Numbered from the stretch's first letter, positions 1 to 7,305 are shown. The stretch: DNA of 17,525 bases from JBASRP01 sp044866075 (GCA_044866075.1 JBIOTQ010000083.1:1-17525), one strand, 5' to 3'. Numbers and translations: made by a program. Notes: generated from the sequence alone by a model not told the origin.

Positions 1-237
1 TCCCGGTCCTGGTCGTAACCGTGCCGCTGGCGGCGGCCCAGTCGGGCCGCGACGGTCGCTCTCACCGTCTCGAACTTCCGCTTCTGCTCGGGTTCGCAGT
101 GCCAGCCCTAGACCGTGTCCCCGGCGTGCACGACCCTTGTGGAACATGATCGTCGCCGCGAGCGCGTTCTGGTGGATCAATCCGTTGCCGGTCGGGTTCC
201 GCGCGTAGACGAAGTCGGCATGACCGGCGCGTTACTG
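1..237 (-). pseudogene. Possible decayed coding fragment, unidentified
   Basis: Read on the minus strand, bases about 237 down to 138 translate with strongly GC-rich third codon positions as a protein-like stretch (it includes the residues HADFVYARNPTGNG). Near 133-138 that GC3 pattern jumps to another frame, which continues to position 1 (including GWHCEPEQKRKFETV) but holds an in-frame TAG at 108-110. A frame jump plus a stop in otherwise coding-like sequence suggests a gene remnant or assembly errors. It lies downstream of the acyl-CoA dehydrogenase gene in the same direction, with stop codons in front of it and no start codon or ribosome site visible. I do not recognise the family. The upstream frame also stays open to position 1, but with poor third-position composition there. 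Confidence 0.35.
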
Positions 238-248
238 GTCAAGCTAGT

Positions 249-1334
249 TCAGTCCCCGTAGCGCTTCTCGAGCAGCCGCGCCATCCGCTCGCGGTGCGCG
301 TCGGCGCTACCGAAGGCGACCTCGGAGGCCTTGGCACGCTTGAAATACAGGTGCATGTCGTGCTCCCAGGTGAAGCCGATCCCGCCGTGCACCTGGATGC
401 CGCTCGCCGCCACGCGCCGGAACGCGTCCGACGCGTAGGCCTTCGCCATCGACGCGGCGAGCGAGGCGTCGGGGTGGTCGCGCTCGATAGCCCATGCCGC
501 GTAGTAGACGGCGTTGCGCAGCGACTCGGTGTCGAGGTGCATGTCCGCCGCGCGATGCTTCACGGCCTGGAACGAGCCGATCGGCCGGTCGAACTGCACG
601 CGCTGCTTCGCATAGTCGACGGCGAGCTCGACGACCCGCTCGGCTGCACCGAGCGATTCCGCCGCGAGCCCGACGCAGGCCCGGTCGCGTATTCGCTGGA
701 GCGCATCGGGGTTGGGTCCGTCACCCAGCCGATCGGCGGGCGTCTCGTCGAACCGCACATGGGCAGCCTTGCGTGTCGCGTCGAGCGTGTCGACCGGAAC
801 CGTTTCGGCCGCCTCCGTGAGGTAGAGGCCGAGCGTGCCGTCCTCGTTCGCCGCGGCGACAACGAGCCGTTGCGCGCCGGCGCCGTCGAAGACGAAACGC
901 GCCTCGCCGGTCACGCGGAATCCCTGGCCGGCGGGGCAGGCCTCGACCGTTTCCGGCGAGTCGGCGAACGCGGCGACCAGCTCGCCGGCGCAAATCGCGG
1001 GGAGCAGCTCCTTCCGCTGCGGGTCCGTTCCCCCTTCGAGGATCGCGTGGCCTGCAAGCACCACGGTCGAGAAGTACGGCCCCGGCAGCAGAACCCGGCC
1101 CATCTCCGCGATAAGGATCGCCAGCGCGATGAATCCCTGGCCGACGCCGCCGGCATCCTCGGGAAAGGGCAGCGCCATCCATCCGAGATCCGCCATCTTG
1201 CGCCAGACGTCGTCGCGGTAGCCGCGCGGGTCGTCCATCATCGCGCGCGCGTATGTGACCGGTGTCTCGCGCTCGAGGAAGGCGCGCGCTGCGTCGCGAA
1301 GGGCTCGCTGATCGGCGTCGAGATCGAATTCCAC
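249..1334 (-). CDS. Acyl-CoA dehydrogenase family protein
   Basis: Predicted 361-residue flavoprotein that would oxidise an acyl-CoA thioester to its 2,3-enoyl-CoA using FAD, a cytoplasmic beta-oxidation-type step. The fold is complete: helical N-terminal domain (about 1-118), beta domain (119-205) and C-terminal helices (206-355). Family signatures are QRVQFDRPIGSFQ at 244-256 and QVHGGIGFTWEHD at 314-326, which form FAD and subunit contacts. The start is GTG at 1332-1334. The protein is slightly shorter than the usual 380-400 residues. The C-terminal region where medium-chain enzymes carry Glu in a YEG-type motif reads SEVAFGSAD (337-345), and the helix that holds Glu in isovaleryl-CoA dehydrogenase has Ala near residue 219. 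It may therefore be one subunit of a heteromeric FadE pair of the actinobacterial steroid/side-chain type. It is the last gene of the tetR-aldehyde dehydrogenase unit, 78 bases after its neighbour. Family certain; activity and substrate unknown. Confidence 0.9.
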   Translation of the reverse strand: MEFDLDADQRALRDAARAFLERETPVTYARAMMDDPRGYRDDVWRKMADLGWMALPFPEDAGGVGQGFIALAILIAEMGRVLLPGPYFSTVVLAGHAILEGGTDPQRKELLPAICAGELVAAFADSPETVEACPAGQGFRVTGEARFVFDGAGAQRLVVAAANEDGTLGLYLTEAAETVPVDTLDATRKAAHVRFDETPADRLGDGPNPDALQRIRDRACVGLAAESLGAAERVVELAVDYAKQRVQFDRPIGSFQAVKHRAADMHLDTESLRNAVYYAAWAIERDHPDASLAASMAKAYASDAFRRVAASGIQVHGGIGFTWEHDMHLYFKRAKASEVAFGSADAHRERMARLLEKRYGD

Positions 1335-1343
1335 GGCGCCCGC

Positions 1344-1349
1344 ATGCTA
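1344..1349 (-). promoter_or_regulatory. Candidate -10 element for a near-leaderless start
   Basis: The minus strand reads TAGCAT (TANNNT type) here, with nine bases between it and the GTG start at 1334. No Shine-Dalgarno sequence precedes that GTG. This geometry would start transcription within a few bases of the start codon, as is common in actinobacteria. No convincing -35 hexamer is visible. Confidence 0.3.
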
Positions 1350-1373
1350 CCGGTTGCGTTGAAAGTGTGACCC

Positions 1374-1405
1374 AAAACCCGCGCCCAGCGCACGCTTTGG
1401 GGCGC
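1374..1405 (-). terminator. Weak terminator-like hairpin after the aldehyde dehydrogenase gene
   Basis: On the minus strand GCGCCC (1405-1400) and GGGCGC (1386-1381) can pair across a 13-base loop, which itself can fold as AGC/GCT. Four T residues follow at 1377-1374, three bases past the stem. The T-run is short, so this may be a partial terminator or attenuator between the aldehyde dehydrogenase and acyl-CoA dehydrogenase genes. Confidence 0.3.
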
Positions 1406-1412
1406 ACTTGGA

Positions 1413-2852
1413 CTACCGGCCCGGCAGCTTGATCGTGACTGTCTTGACCTGGCTGTAGGTGCGGAGGGCCTCGAAGCCCTTCTCGCGGCCGTAGCCCGAC
1501 CGCTTGAAGCCGCCGAACGGGAGCTCGACGCCGCCGCCCGCGCCGTACGTGTTGATGTAGACCTGGCCCGAGCGGACCTCGCGCGCCAGCCGGTGCGCGG
1601 TGCCGACGTCACGCGTCCACACCGCGCTCACCAATCCGTAGTCGGTCGCGTTCGCGGTGCGGATCGCCTCGTCGGCATCGCGGAACGTCGTGACGGCGAG
1701 GACGGGGCCGAAGACCTCCTCGCGCGCGATGCGCGAATCCGGGGGCACGACGTCGAACAGCGTGGGGGAGAAGTAGTAGCCGCCCTTCAGGTGCTCGCCG
1801 ATGGGCGCGTCGCCGCCCGTCACCAGAGTGGCGTCCTTCTTGCCGACGTCCATGTAGCCGCGCACGCGTTCGAGCTGCTGCTTGCTGATGAGCGGCCCGA
1901 GGTCGGGGTCCTCGGGGCCGGGCCCGATCGTCACCGACGCGAACCGCTTCGTCACCGCGTCCACGACCGCGTCGTGCGCCTCATGTTGCACCAGGAGACG
2001 CGAGCCGGCGCTGCACGTCTGCCCCGCGTTCTGCAGGATCGAGTTCACGATGACCGGCAGCGCCTCATCGAGGTTCGCGTCGGCGAAGACGACGTTCGGC
2101 GACTTGCCGCCGAGCTCGAGGGCCACCGGGATGACGTGTTCCGCCGCGGCCTTCGCGACGAGACTGCCGACTTCGACCGACCCGGTGAACGAGAGGTGAT
2201 CGATCCCGGCGTGCGACGACAGCGCGGCGCCGGCCTCCTCGCCGAGGCCGGGCACGACGTTGAAAACGCCCGCGGGCAGTCCCGCTTCCAAGCACAGGCC
2301 GCCGAGCCGCGCGGCCGTGAGCGTCGCCTCCTCCGCCGGTTTCAGGACGCAGCAGTTCCCGGTCGCGAGCGCCGGCGCGATCGTTCGCGCGCTGATCTGG
2401 ATCGGGTAGTTCCACGGCACGATGTGGCCGGTAACGCCGAGCGGCTCGTGGATCGTGTACGCGAAGATCTGATCGCTCACCGGGATCGTCTCGCCGTAGA
2501 ACGCGTCGATGGTGCCGCCGTAGAACTCGAAGTAACGCGCGGCAACGGTGACGTCTGCCTGCGCTTGCTTCAGCGGCTTGCCGGTGTCCCGGCTCTCGAG
2601 GAGCGCGAGAGCGTCGGCGTCGCGCCGGATCAGCTCGGCGACGCGCTTCAGGATCCGGCCGCGTTCCGCGGCCGGGGTGTGCGGCCAGCCGTCCTCGAAG
2701 GCGCTGCGCGCCGCGGCGACGGCTTGGTCGATCTCTCTCGGGCCGCAGCGCGCGACCTCGGCGAGAACCTCTCCGGTGGATGGATCGTAGGTGGGGAAGG
2801 TGCTCTCGGGCTCGACGTCCTTCCCGCCGATCAGAGCGCGGATCGCGTCCAC
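1413..2852 (-). CDS. Aldehyde dehydrogenase (NAD(P)+-dependent)
   Basis: 479-residue aldehyde dehydrogenase that oxidises an aldehyde to the carboxylate in the cytoplasm. All active-site elements are present: oxyanion-hole Asn148 in VPWNYP, cofactor-binding Lys171 in KPAEEA, the Rossmann turn FTGSVEVG (222-229), general base Glu246 in ELGGKSPN, nucleophile Cys280 in GQTCSAGSR, and EEVFGPV (378-384). Length is normal for the family, with no extra domains or signal peptide. The start is GTG at 2850-2852 with AGGGG at 2865-2869 (minus strand) about 12 bases ahead. It sits 28 bases downstream of the TetR gene, so co-transcription is likely, and upstream of an acyl-CoA dehydrogenase. The pairing with CoA enzymes suggests catabolism of an alcohol/aldehyde-derived acid. 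Substrate choice (aliphatic, betaine, aromatic) cannot be read from the motifs. Confidence 0.95.
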   Translation of the reverse strand: MDAIRALIGGKDVEPESTFPTYDPSTGEVLAEVARCGPREIDQAVAAARSAFEDGWPHTPAAERGRILKRVAELIRRDADALALLESRDTGKPLKQAQADVTVAARYFEFYGGTIDAFYGETIPVSDQIFAYTIHEPLGVTGHIVPWNYPIQISARTIAPALATGNCCVLKPAEEATLTAARLGGLCLEAGLPAGVFNVVPGLGEEAGAALSSHAGIDHLSFTGSVEVGSLVAKAAAEHVIPVALELGGKSPNVVFADANLDEALPVIVNSILQNAGQTCSAGSRLLVQHEAHDAVVDAVTKRFASVTIGPGPEDPDLGPLISKQQLERVRGYMDVGKKDATLVTGGDAPIGEHLKGGYYFSPTLFDVVPPDSRIAREEVFGPVLAVTTFRDADEAIRTANATDYGLVSAVWTRDVGTAHRLAREVRSGQVYINTYGAGGGVELPFGGFKRSGYGREKGFEALRTYSQVKTVTIKLPGR

Positions 2853-2880
2853 GCTCGAAGCTTACCCCTGCGGGAAAAAC

Positions 2881-3561
2881 TCAGTCTTTGTGCGAGGCGC
2901 CGAAGATCCCTTGGTGCCAGATGGCGGCCATCGTGTCGACGACCTCGTCGCGGTTGAAGCCGCCGCCGCGCACGATCCAGTAGTAACAGAAGCGTTCGAG
3001 CATGGCGATCAAAGCGACGGCTGCGACGCCCGCGTGGACGGGGTGCCGTTCGCCGTCGTGGTCGGCCCCGCGGATCGTGTGCGCGATGCGGCCGGCGAAC
3101 TTCGCGAGGACCTCGCGTCCCAGGCGGTCGAAGCGTTCGTCCTGCGGGCGCGCCGACATCCACGCGACGACGACCGGAGAGTTCTCCTCGTAGTTGTCGA
3201 TGAAGTGTTCCATCCATGTCCGCAGTTGTTCGAAGCCGGCTTCGCCGCGCTCCATGCCCTCGAGCTCGTCGGCCAGTCCGTACATGCGCTCGGCCGTTTC
3301 GATCGCGAGGGCCTCGAGCACCTCGGCCTTGTTCGCGAAGTAGAGATAGAAGGCGCCGTGGCTCGTCCCGGCCTCGCCTGTGATGTCGTCGACGCGCGTC
3401 TCGGGATAGGTGCGTTCCTTGAAGACTTTCTTGGCTGCGTCGAGCAGGCGCTGACGCGTGCGCTCCCCCTGCTCGCCGAGGAGGCGCGGCTCGCCGTTCC
3501 CGCGGCTGCGTCCCGTCTGCGGGGCGGTCTGCTTGCCGCCTTTGGTGCCGGTTTTCGCCAC
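2881..3561 (-). CDS. TetR-family transcriptional regulator
   Basis: 226-residue one-component regulator, most likely a repressor of the aldehyde dehydrogenase/acyl-CoA dehydrogenase unit that follows it and perhaps of the divergent plus-strand genes. The N-terminal TetR DNA-binding domain begins near residue 32 (ERTRQRLLDAAKKVF), and its helix-turn-helix covers about 56-78 (DDITGEAGTSHGAFYLYF). The remainder is a helical ligand/dimer domain without recognisable ligand residues. A basic low-complexity tail (about 1-30, rich in Lys, Gly and Arg) precedes the domain. I chose the GTG at 3559-3561 because a perfect AGGAGG lies at 3568-3573 (minus strand) six bases ahead. A GTG ten codons upstream has no ribosome site. 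The ligand is probably an acyl-CoA or aldehyde-pathway intermediate, by inference from neighbours only. Confidence 0.92.
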   Translation of the reverse strand: MAKTGTKGGKQTAPQTGRSRGNGEPRLLGEQGERTRQRLLDAAKKVFKERTYPETRVDDITGEAGTSHGAFYLYFANKAEVLEALAIETAERMYGLADELEGMERGEAGFEQLRTWMEHFIDNYEENSPVVVAWMSARPQDERFDRLGREVLAKFAGRIAHTIRGADHDGERHPVHAGVAAVALIAMLERFCYYWIVRGGGFNRDEVVDTMAAIWHQGIFGASHKD

Positions 3562-3620
3562 TCGTGCCCTCCTCTCGCGCGTGACGTGCACGGCGTCATC
3601 TGACGCGCTGGTCAGGCAGC

Positions 3621-3649
3621 ATTCTAGGGGTGAGCGCGTCCCGGCCCAA
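3621..3649 (-). promoter_or_regulatory. Promoter of the tetR-aldehyde dehydrogenase unit
   Basis: The minus strand reads TTGGGC (3649-3644), a 17-base spacer, then TAGAAT (3626-3621), a five-of-six match to the housekeeping -10. Transcription would begin near 3614 and give a leader of about 50 bases holding the AGGAGG in front of the GTG at 3561. No convincing TetR operator palindrome was found by eye. Confidence 0.55.
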
Positions 3650-3691
3650 GGTCACCCACCGTCCACTCCGGTTCCGGCCCGTGGGCGAACT

Positions 3692-3721
3692 TTGACCGCT
3701 TTGGGTGGTCGCGTCTAAGGT
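3692..3721 (+). promoter_or_regulatory. Candidate promoter of the beta-propeller gene
   Basis: TTGACC at 3692-3697 is followed by an 18-base spacer and TAAGGT at 3716-3721, a plausible housekeeping promoter in the divergent region. Transcripts would start near 3728, about 30 bases before the ATG at 3758, which has purine-rich GGAGGGGG and AAAGGGGG runs in front of it (3737-3753). Confidence 0.45.
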
Positions 3722-3757
3722 CGTTGGGTCGTTGCCGGAGGGGGAAAAGGGGGCGCC

Positions 3758-4717
3758 ATGCGCAAAGCAGTCATCGTCTTCGTACTCGCTGCGTTTCTGT
3801 TGGCGGTCGCCGTCCCGCTCGCCGGCGCGGCCACGACGGGCCGGGTCATCGCCACCTTCGACCCAAATAAGGGTGAGCTCCCGGAGGGACTCACCATCAG
3901 CAAGACGGGAACGATCTACGTCAGTTTCCCGTTCACCGGTGAGCTCCGGACGGTCTCTCTCGACGGAACGTCGCATCACTTCGCGACGCTTCCGACCGGC
4001 GGCGGCTTCGGTCCTCTCGGGCTTGCCGTCGATGCGCCGGGCAACGTGTACGCCGGCGTTCGCACGACCGATCCCGCGACGCAAGGCGTCTATCGCGTGA
4101 CACCGAGCGGCGTGGCGACACGTCTCCCGGGCAGCGGCGCGATCGCGTTCGCCAACGGACTCGCGTTCGATCAGCGCGGAAACCTCTACGTGACCGACAC
4201 AATCCTGGGGGCGGTCTGGCGCATCCCGCGCAACGGGAGCGCAGAGCTATGGATCCAAGACGACGCGCTCGAGGGCGACGGCAGCGCACAGTTCGGCTTC
4301 CCGCTCGGAGCGAACGGCATCGCGGTCCGGCACAACCAGGTCTTCGTGACCGTGACCGAGAAGGCGAGCGTGGTGACGATCCCGATTCGGCCGGACGGAT
4401 CGCCGGGCGCGCTGACCGTGCTCGCGCAATCGCCGGCCTTGTTTGGATCAGACGGCATCGCTTTGGACGTTCACGGAAACATCCTCGTTCCCGTCATCGC
4501 GCAGAGCACGATCGTGCGGATCCCACCCGACGGCAGCAGCATCGACACGATCGCGACGCAGGACGACGGCCTCAACTGGGCGTCGAGCATCGCTTTCGGC
4601 ACCGGAAGGGGAGCCCGCAAGACTCTCTACGCCGCCAACTTCGGAATCGGGTCCTCCGCGCCGACGCCGGGGGTCCTCGCGTTCGACGTGGGCGTGCCCG
4701 GAGACCCTCTGCCGTAG
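3758..4717 (+). CDS. Secreted SMP-30/NHL-type six-bladed beta-propeller protein
   Basis: 319-residue exported protein. Residues 1-25 form a signal peptide (Arg-Lys, hydrophobic core, Ala-rich cleavage site near AGA/A at 24-25). The mature part has six repeats of the form G-[LI]-[AT]-x(n)-G-x-[IVL]-[YFL]-V, beginning near residues 44, 87, 134, 187, 233 and 277, which predicts a six-bladed propeller. Residues at the blade tops resemble the metal site of SMP-30/gluconolactonases: Glu43 (PEGL), Asn133 (ANGL), Asn186 (ANGI) and Asp232 (SDGI). The protein may hydrolyse a sugar lactone or similar ester, or may be a non-enzymatic NHL-like propeller. Function is inferred from fold and tip residues only. 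It is divergent from tetR and 36 bases upstream of the CoA-transferase gene. No lipobox or membrane anchor is visible. Confidence 0.85.
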   Translation: MRKAVIVFVLAAFLLAVAVPLAGAATTGRVIATFDPNKGELPEGLTISKTGTIYVSFPFTGELRTVSLDGTSHHFATLPTGGGFGPLGLAVDAPGNVYAGVRTTDPATQGVYRVTPSGVATRLPGSGAIAFANGLAFDQRGNLYVTDTILGAVWRIPRNGSAELWIQDDALEGDGSAQFGFPLGANGIAVRHNQVFVTVTEKASVVTIPIRPDGSPGALTVLAQSPALFGSDGIALDVHGNILVPVIAQSTIVRIPPDGSSIDTIATQDDGLNWASSIAFGTGRGARKTLYAANFGIGSSAPTPGVLAFDVGVPGDPLP

Positions 4718-4740
4718 CGCGCCCTTACCGTCCGCGCTCG

Positions 4741-4746
4741 TAGACT
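4741..4746 (+). promoter_or_regulatory. Candidate -10 element for a leaderless CoA-transferase transcript
   Basis: TAGACT fits the TANNNT -10 consensus and ends seven bases before the ATG at 4754, so transcription would start at or next to the A of the start codon. No Shine-Dalgarno sequence precedes this ATG, which agrees with a leaderless message. A -35 element is not evident. Confidence 0.4.
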
Positions 4747-4753
4747 GCCGCCG

Positions 4754-6493
4754 ATGAGCGGTTCGGACGAGCGCGACTGGATCGAGCGGCGGTTCGCCGT
4801 TCCGCGTGCGACGGCGAGCAAGGTCACGACGCTCGCGGACGCCGTGACCGACGGCGTGAAGTCCGGCGACGCGCTGCACCTCGGGATGACGCACACGCGC
4901 GGCAGCGCCGCGGTGTGGGAGGTGCTGCGGCAGTTCCACGGGCGTGCTCCCGGCTTCACGCTTCTCGGCGTCCAGGTCTCGAGCGGATACGCGCCACTCG
5001 TTCACGCCGGTCTCGCACGGGCCGTCGTCACGTCATGGGCCGGCGACTCCTACTACACCCCGGGTCCGAACCCCGTGTACCAGCGCGCTTGGAAGGAGGG
5101 CGTCGACTTCCAGCACTGGTCGATCCTCACCTTCGCACAGCGTCTGGCTGCTGCGGCGCGGGGCCTCGAGTGGACGACCACCCGATCCCTCGCCGGGTCG
5201 TCGATGGAGACCGAGAACGCCGCCGACGTCGAGCGGTTGAAGGACGGCACGCTGGCGATCCGCGCGCTCGTCCCCGACGTCTCGATCTTCCACGCGCCCG
5301 CGGCCGACCCGCAGGGGAACGTGCTCGTCTCGCCGCCGCTGATGGAGAACCTCTCCGGCGCACTCGCGGCACGTCGCGGCACGATCGTCACAGTGGACAA
5401 GATCGTCGACCCCGACGTCGTGCGCGACCACGCGCACCTCGCGCGCGTTCCGGCGGGCGCCGTCCGCGCCGTCGTCGAGGCGCCCCTCGGGGGGCATCCC
5501 GGCGGCCTGCGTCCCGCAGGGATCTCCGGCATCGAGTCCTACGGCGAGGACTACGAGTTCTGGGTCGATATCCGGCGCGCGTCGCGCGATCCCGCCGCCA
5601 TGGATGCGTGGATCAAGGAGTGGATTCTCGAAACCGAGACGCACGACCGTTACGTGGAGAAGCTCGGCGCAGCGCGCATCGATCTTCTGCGCCGGCGCGC
5701 GCGGCCGGAGTCGTGGCGTGAAGAGCTCGACGCGCTGCTGCCGGAGGTCGCGCTCGACGATCCTCCCAGCGCGATCGAGACGGCGATCGTCGCCGCGTCC
5801 CGCGCATTGAAGGACCGCGCGCGCGGCGTGAAGGCGACGGCGATGCTGGCCGGGGCGGGGATGGCGAACCTCGCCGCGTGGCTCGCGGCGTACGACCTCG
5901 CGCAGGAGGGGCAGGTCGTCGATCTCGTCGCCGAGATGGGACTCGTGGGGTACTGGCCGCGGCCCGGTGAACCGATGCTCTTCAACCAGCGCAACTTCCC
6001 GACGTGCACGATGCTGGCCGACATCGAGACGACGCTCGCGATCATCATCGGCGGTGGAACGGCGCGGTCGGTCGGGTCGCTCGGGGCCGCGCAGGTCGAC
6101 AAGCGCGGCAACATCAACTCGACACTGATCCCGGGGGAGACGTTATTGATGGGCTCGGGCGGCGCGAACGACGTCGCGACGTGCGCGACCGAGTCGGTGG
6201 TCGTCGTCGCGCAGGACAAGGCGCGGTTCCTGGACCGGGTTCCGTACGTGACGGCGCCGGGGGAGCGGGTGACGCGGTTGGTGTCGACGCTCGGGGTGTA
6301 TGCGAAGGATCAAGGGGAATTCGTGCTCACCGGGGTCTTGGATTCCAACGTGTTCGAGGCCGTGCGGGAGTGCAAGGAGAGGTGCGGGTGGGACCTGCGC
6401 GTGGCGCGCGATGTCACGGTTGTTGAAGCGCCGACCACAGAGGAGATCCGGACCTTGCGCGTCATGGATCCGAAGGGATGGTTCCGGAGCTGA
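4754..6493 (+). CDS. Fused two-subunit family I CoA-transferase
   Basis: 579-residue protein that looks like the alpha and beta halves of a family I CoA-transferase joined in one chain. It would move CoA between a donor acyl-CoA and an acid; cytoplasmic. The alpha-like half (about 15-290) has the GGHPGG motif at 246-251. The beta-like half (about 345-570) has VAEMGLVGYWPRPGE, in which Glu394 lies where the beta subunits of glutaconate/3-oxoacid CoA-transferases carry the catalytic Glu, then the glycine-rich GGGTARSVGSLGAAQVD and the GSGGANDVA loop. The alpha half, with SSGYAPLVHAG, is divergent from SCOT. Actinobacterial relatives include IpdAB-type ring-opening hydrolases of steroid catabolism, so hydrolase activity is possible. 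The start lacks a ribosome site. Its TGA overlaps the ATG of the next SDR gene by one base, so the two are probably translated together. Confidence 0.85.
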   Translation: MSGSDERDWIERRFAVPRATASKVTTLADAVTDGVKSGDALHLGMTHTRGSAAVWEVLRQFHGRAPGFTLLGVQVSSGYAPLVHAGLARAVVTSWAGDSYYTPGPNPVYQRAWKEGVDFQHWSILTFAQRLAAAARGLEWTTTRSLAGSSMETENAADVERLKDGTLAIRALVPDVSIFHAPAADPQGNVLVSPPLMENLSGALAARRGTIVTVDKIVDPDVVRDHAHLARVPAGAVRAVVEAPLGGHPGGLRPAGISGIESYGEDYEFWVDIRRASRDPAAMDAWIKEWILETETHDRYVEKLGAARIDLLRRRARPESWREELDALLPEVALDDPPSAIETAIVAASRALKDRARGVKATAMLAGAGMANLAAWLAAYDLAQEGQVVDLVAEMGLVGYWPRPGEPMLFNQRNFPTCTMLADIETTLAIIIGGGTARSVGSLGAAQVDKRGNINSTLIPGETLLMGSGGANDVATCATESVVVVAQDKARFLDRVPYVTAPGERVTRLVSTLGVYAKDQGEFVLTGVLDSNVFEAVRECKERCGWDLRVARDVTVVEAPTTEEIRTLRVMDPKGWFRS

Positions 6494-7305
6494 TGGGTCT
6501 CCTCGACGGACACAGGGCAATCGTCACCGGCGGTGGGTCGGGGATCGGCCACGCGACGTGCGTGCGTTTGGCGGCCGAGGGCGCGCGTGTGTGCGCGCTC
6601 GACCTCGACGGCGACGCGGCGAAGGCGACCGCGAAAGAGATCGGCGGCGAGGGGTTCGGCGTGGATGTGAGCGATGCCGGCGCGATGTCCGGCGCTGTGC
6701 AGCAAGCGGCCGACGCCATGGGCGGCGTGACGATCATCTTCAACAACGCCGGCATCGGGATGCTCGGGCCGCTGCACGAGTACAGCCCGGAGCTCTGGGA
6801 CCGGATCATTCGCGTCAACCTCGGCGGGGTCTTCAACGGCATCCGCGCGGCCGCGCCTCTGATCAAGGAGAGTGGAGGCGGGAGCATCGTGAGCACTGCG
6901 TCGATCTCCGGGACGCGGCCGGCTGCCGGCGAGGCGCCGTACTCGGCGGCGAAGGCGGGGATCGCCGCGCTGACGGCCGTGGCCGCTCTTGAGTACGCGC
7001 CTGCGGTCCGCGTCAACGCCGTCTCGCCAGGCATGATCGGAACCAAGCTCACGGAGCCGTTGTCGATGTTCCCGGACAAGTGGAAGGAGTTCGTCGAGCG
7101 GACGCCGCTCCACCGGATCGGGGATCCGCTCGAGATCGCCGACGTGGTCGTCTTCCTTTGCTCGGACCTGGCGCGCTTCGTGACCGGCCAGAACATCGTG
7201 GTCGACGGCGGGATGACGCTCCACGGCTCCGGCGTGGACGGGCTGCTCGACTACTTCCTGCCTTTCCGCGAGGGGGGAGGAGCCCCCGGTCCGGTCGCCG
7301 AATAG
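6493..7305 (+). CDS. SDR-family dehydrogenase, probably NAD-dependent
   Basis: 270-residue classical short-chain dehydrogenase that interconverts an alcohol and a ketone. It shows TGGGSGIG (12-19), an acidic residue after beta-2 (Asp37 in LDLDGD) favouring NAD(H), NNAG (84-87), structural Asn109, catalytic Ser137, Tyr150 and Lys154 (YSAAK), and the VSPGMIGT loop (177-184). The C-terminus ends in the usual VVDGGMTLHG plus about 25 extra residues rich in Gly and Pro. I chose the ATG at 6493, which overlaps the CoA-transferase TGA (TGATG) and starts at MGLLDG, the normal family start. An ATG five codons earlier is inside the previous gene. Coupling to the CoA-transferase suggests it acts on a hydroxyacyl-CoA or a related metabolite, such as a 3-hydroxyacyl-CoA step. 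Substrate unproven. Confidence 0.9.
   Translation: MGLLDGHRAIVTGGGSGIGHATCVRLAAEGARVCALDLDGDAAKATAKEIGGEGFGVDVSDAGAMSGAVQQAADAMGGVTIIFNNAGIGMLGPLHEYSPELWDRIIRVNLGGVFNGIRAAAPLIKESGGGSIVSTASISGTRPAAGEAPYSAAKAGIAALTAVAALEYAPAVRVNAVSPGMIGTKLTEPLSMFPDKWKEFVERTPLHRIGDPLEIADVVVFLCSDLARFVTGQNIVVDGGMTLHGSGVDGLLDYFLPFREGGGAPGPVAE

Noticed and set aside
1..135. Uninterrupted minus-strand frame continuing to position 1 after the frame jump
   Set aside because: Its third codon positions are AT-richer and the peptide is Arg/Pro/Gly-rich, as expected for a shadow frame; the other frame has coding-like composition despite the TAG.
294..1370. Long plus-strand open frame opposite the acyl-CoA dehydrogenase gene
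   Set aside because: It has Arg/Val-rich composition without motifs and is fully antisense to a gene with clear family signatures; a high-GC shadow frame.
3562..3591. Upstream GTG start for the TetR gene at 3591
   Set aside because: No ribosome site precedes it, while the GTG at 3561 has AGGAGG at ideal distance.
3653..3707. CACCCA/TGGGTG inverted hexamers as a TetR operator
   Set aside because: The arms are only six bases and 43 bases apart, unlike the compact palindromes of TetR operators.
6478..6492. ATG at 6478 as start of the first SDR
   Set aside because: The ATG at 6493 gives the normal SDR N-terminus and a TGATG coupling to the CoA-transferase; the earlier start adds five residues not typical of the family.
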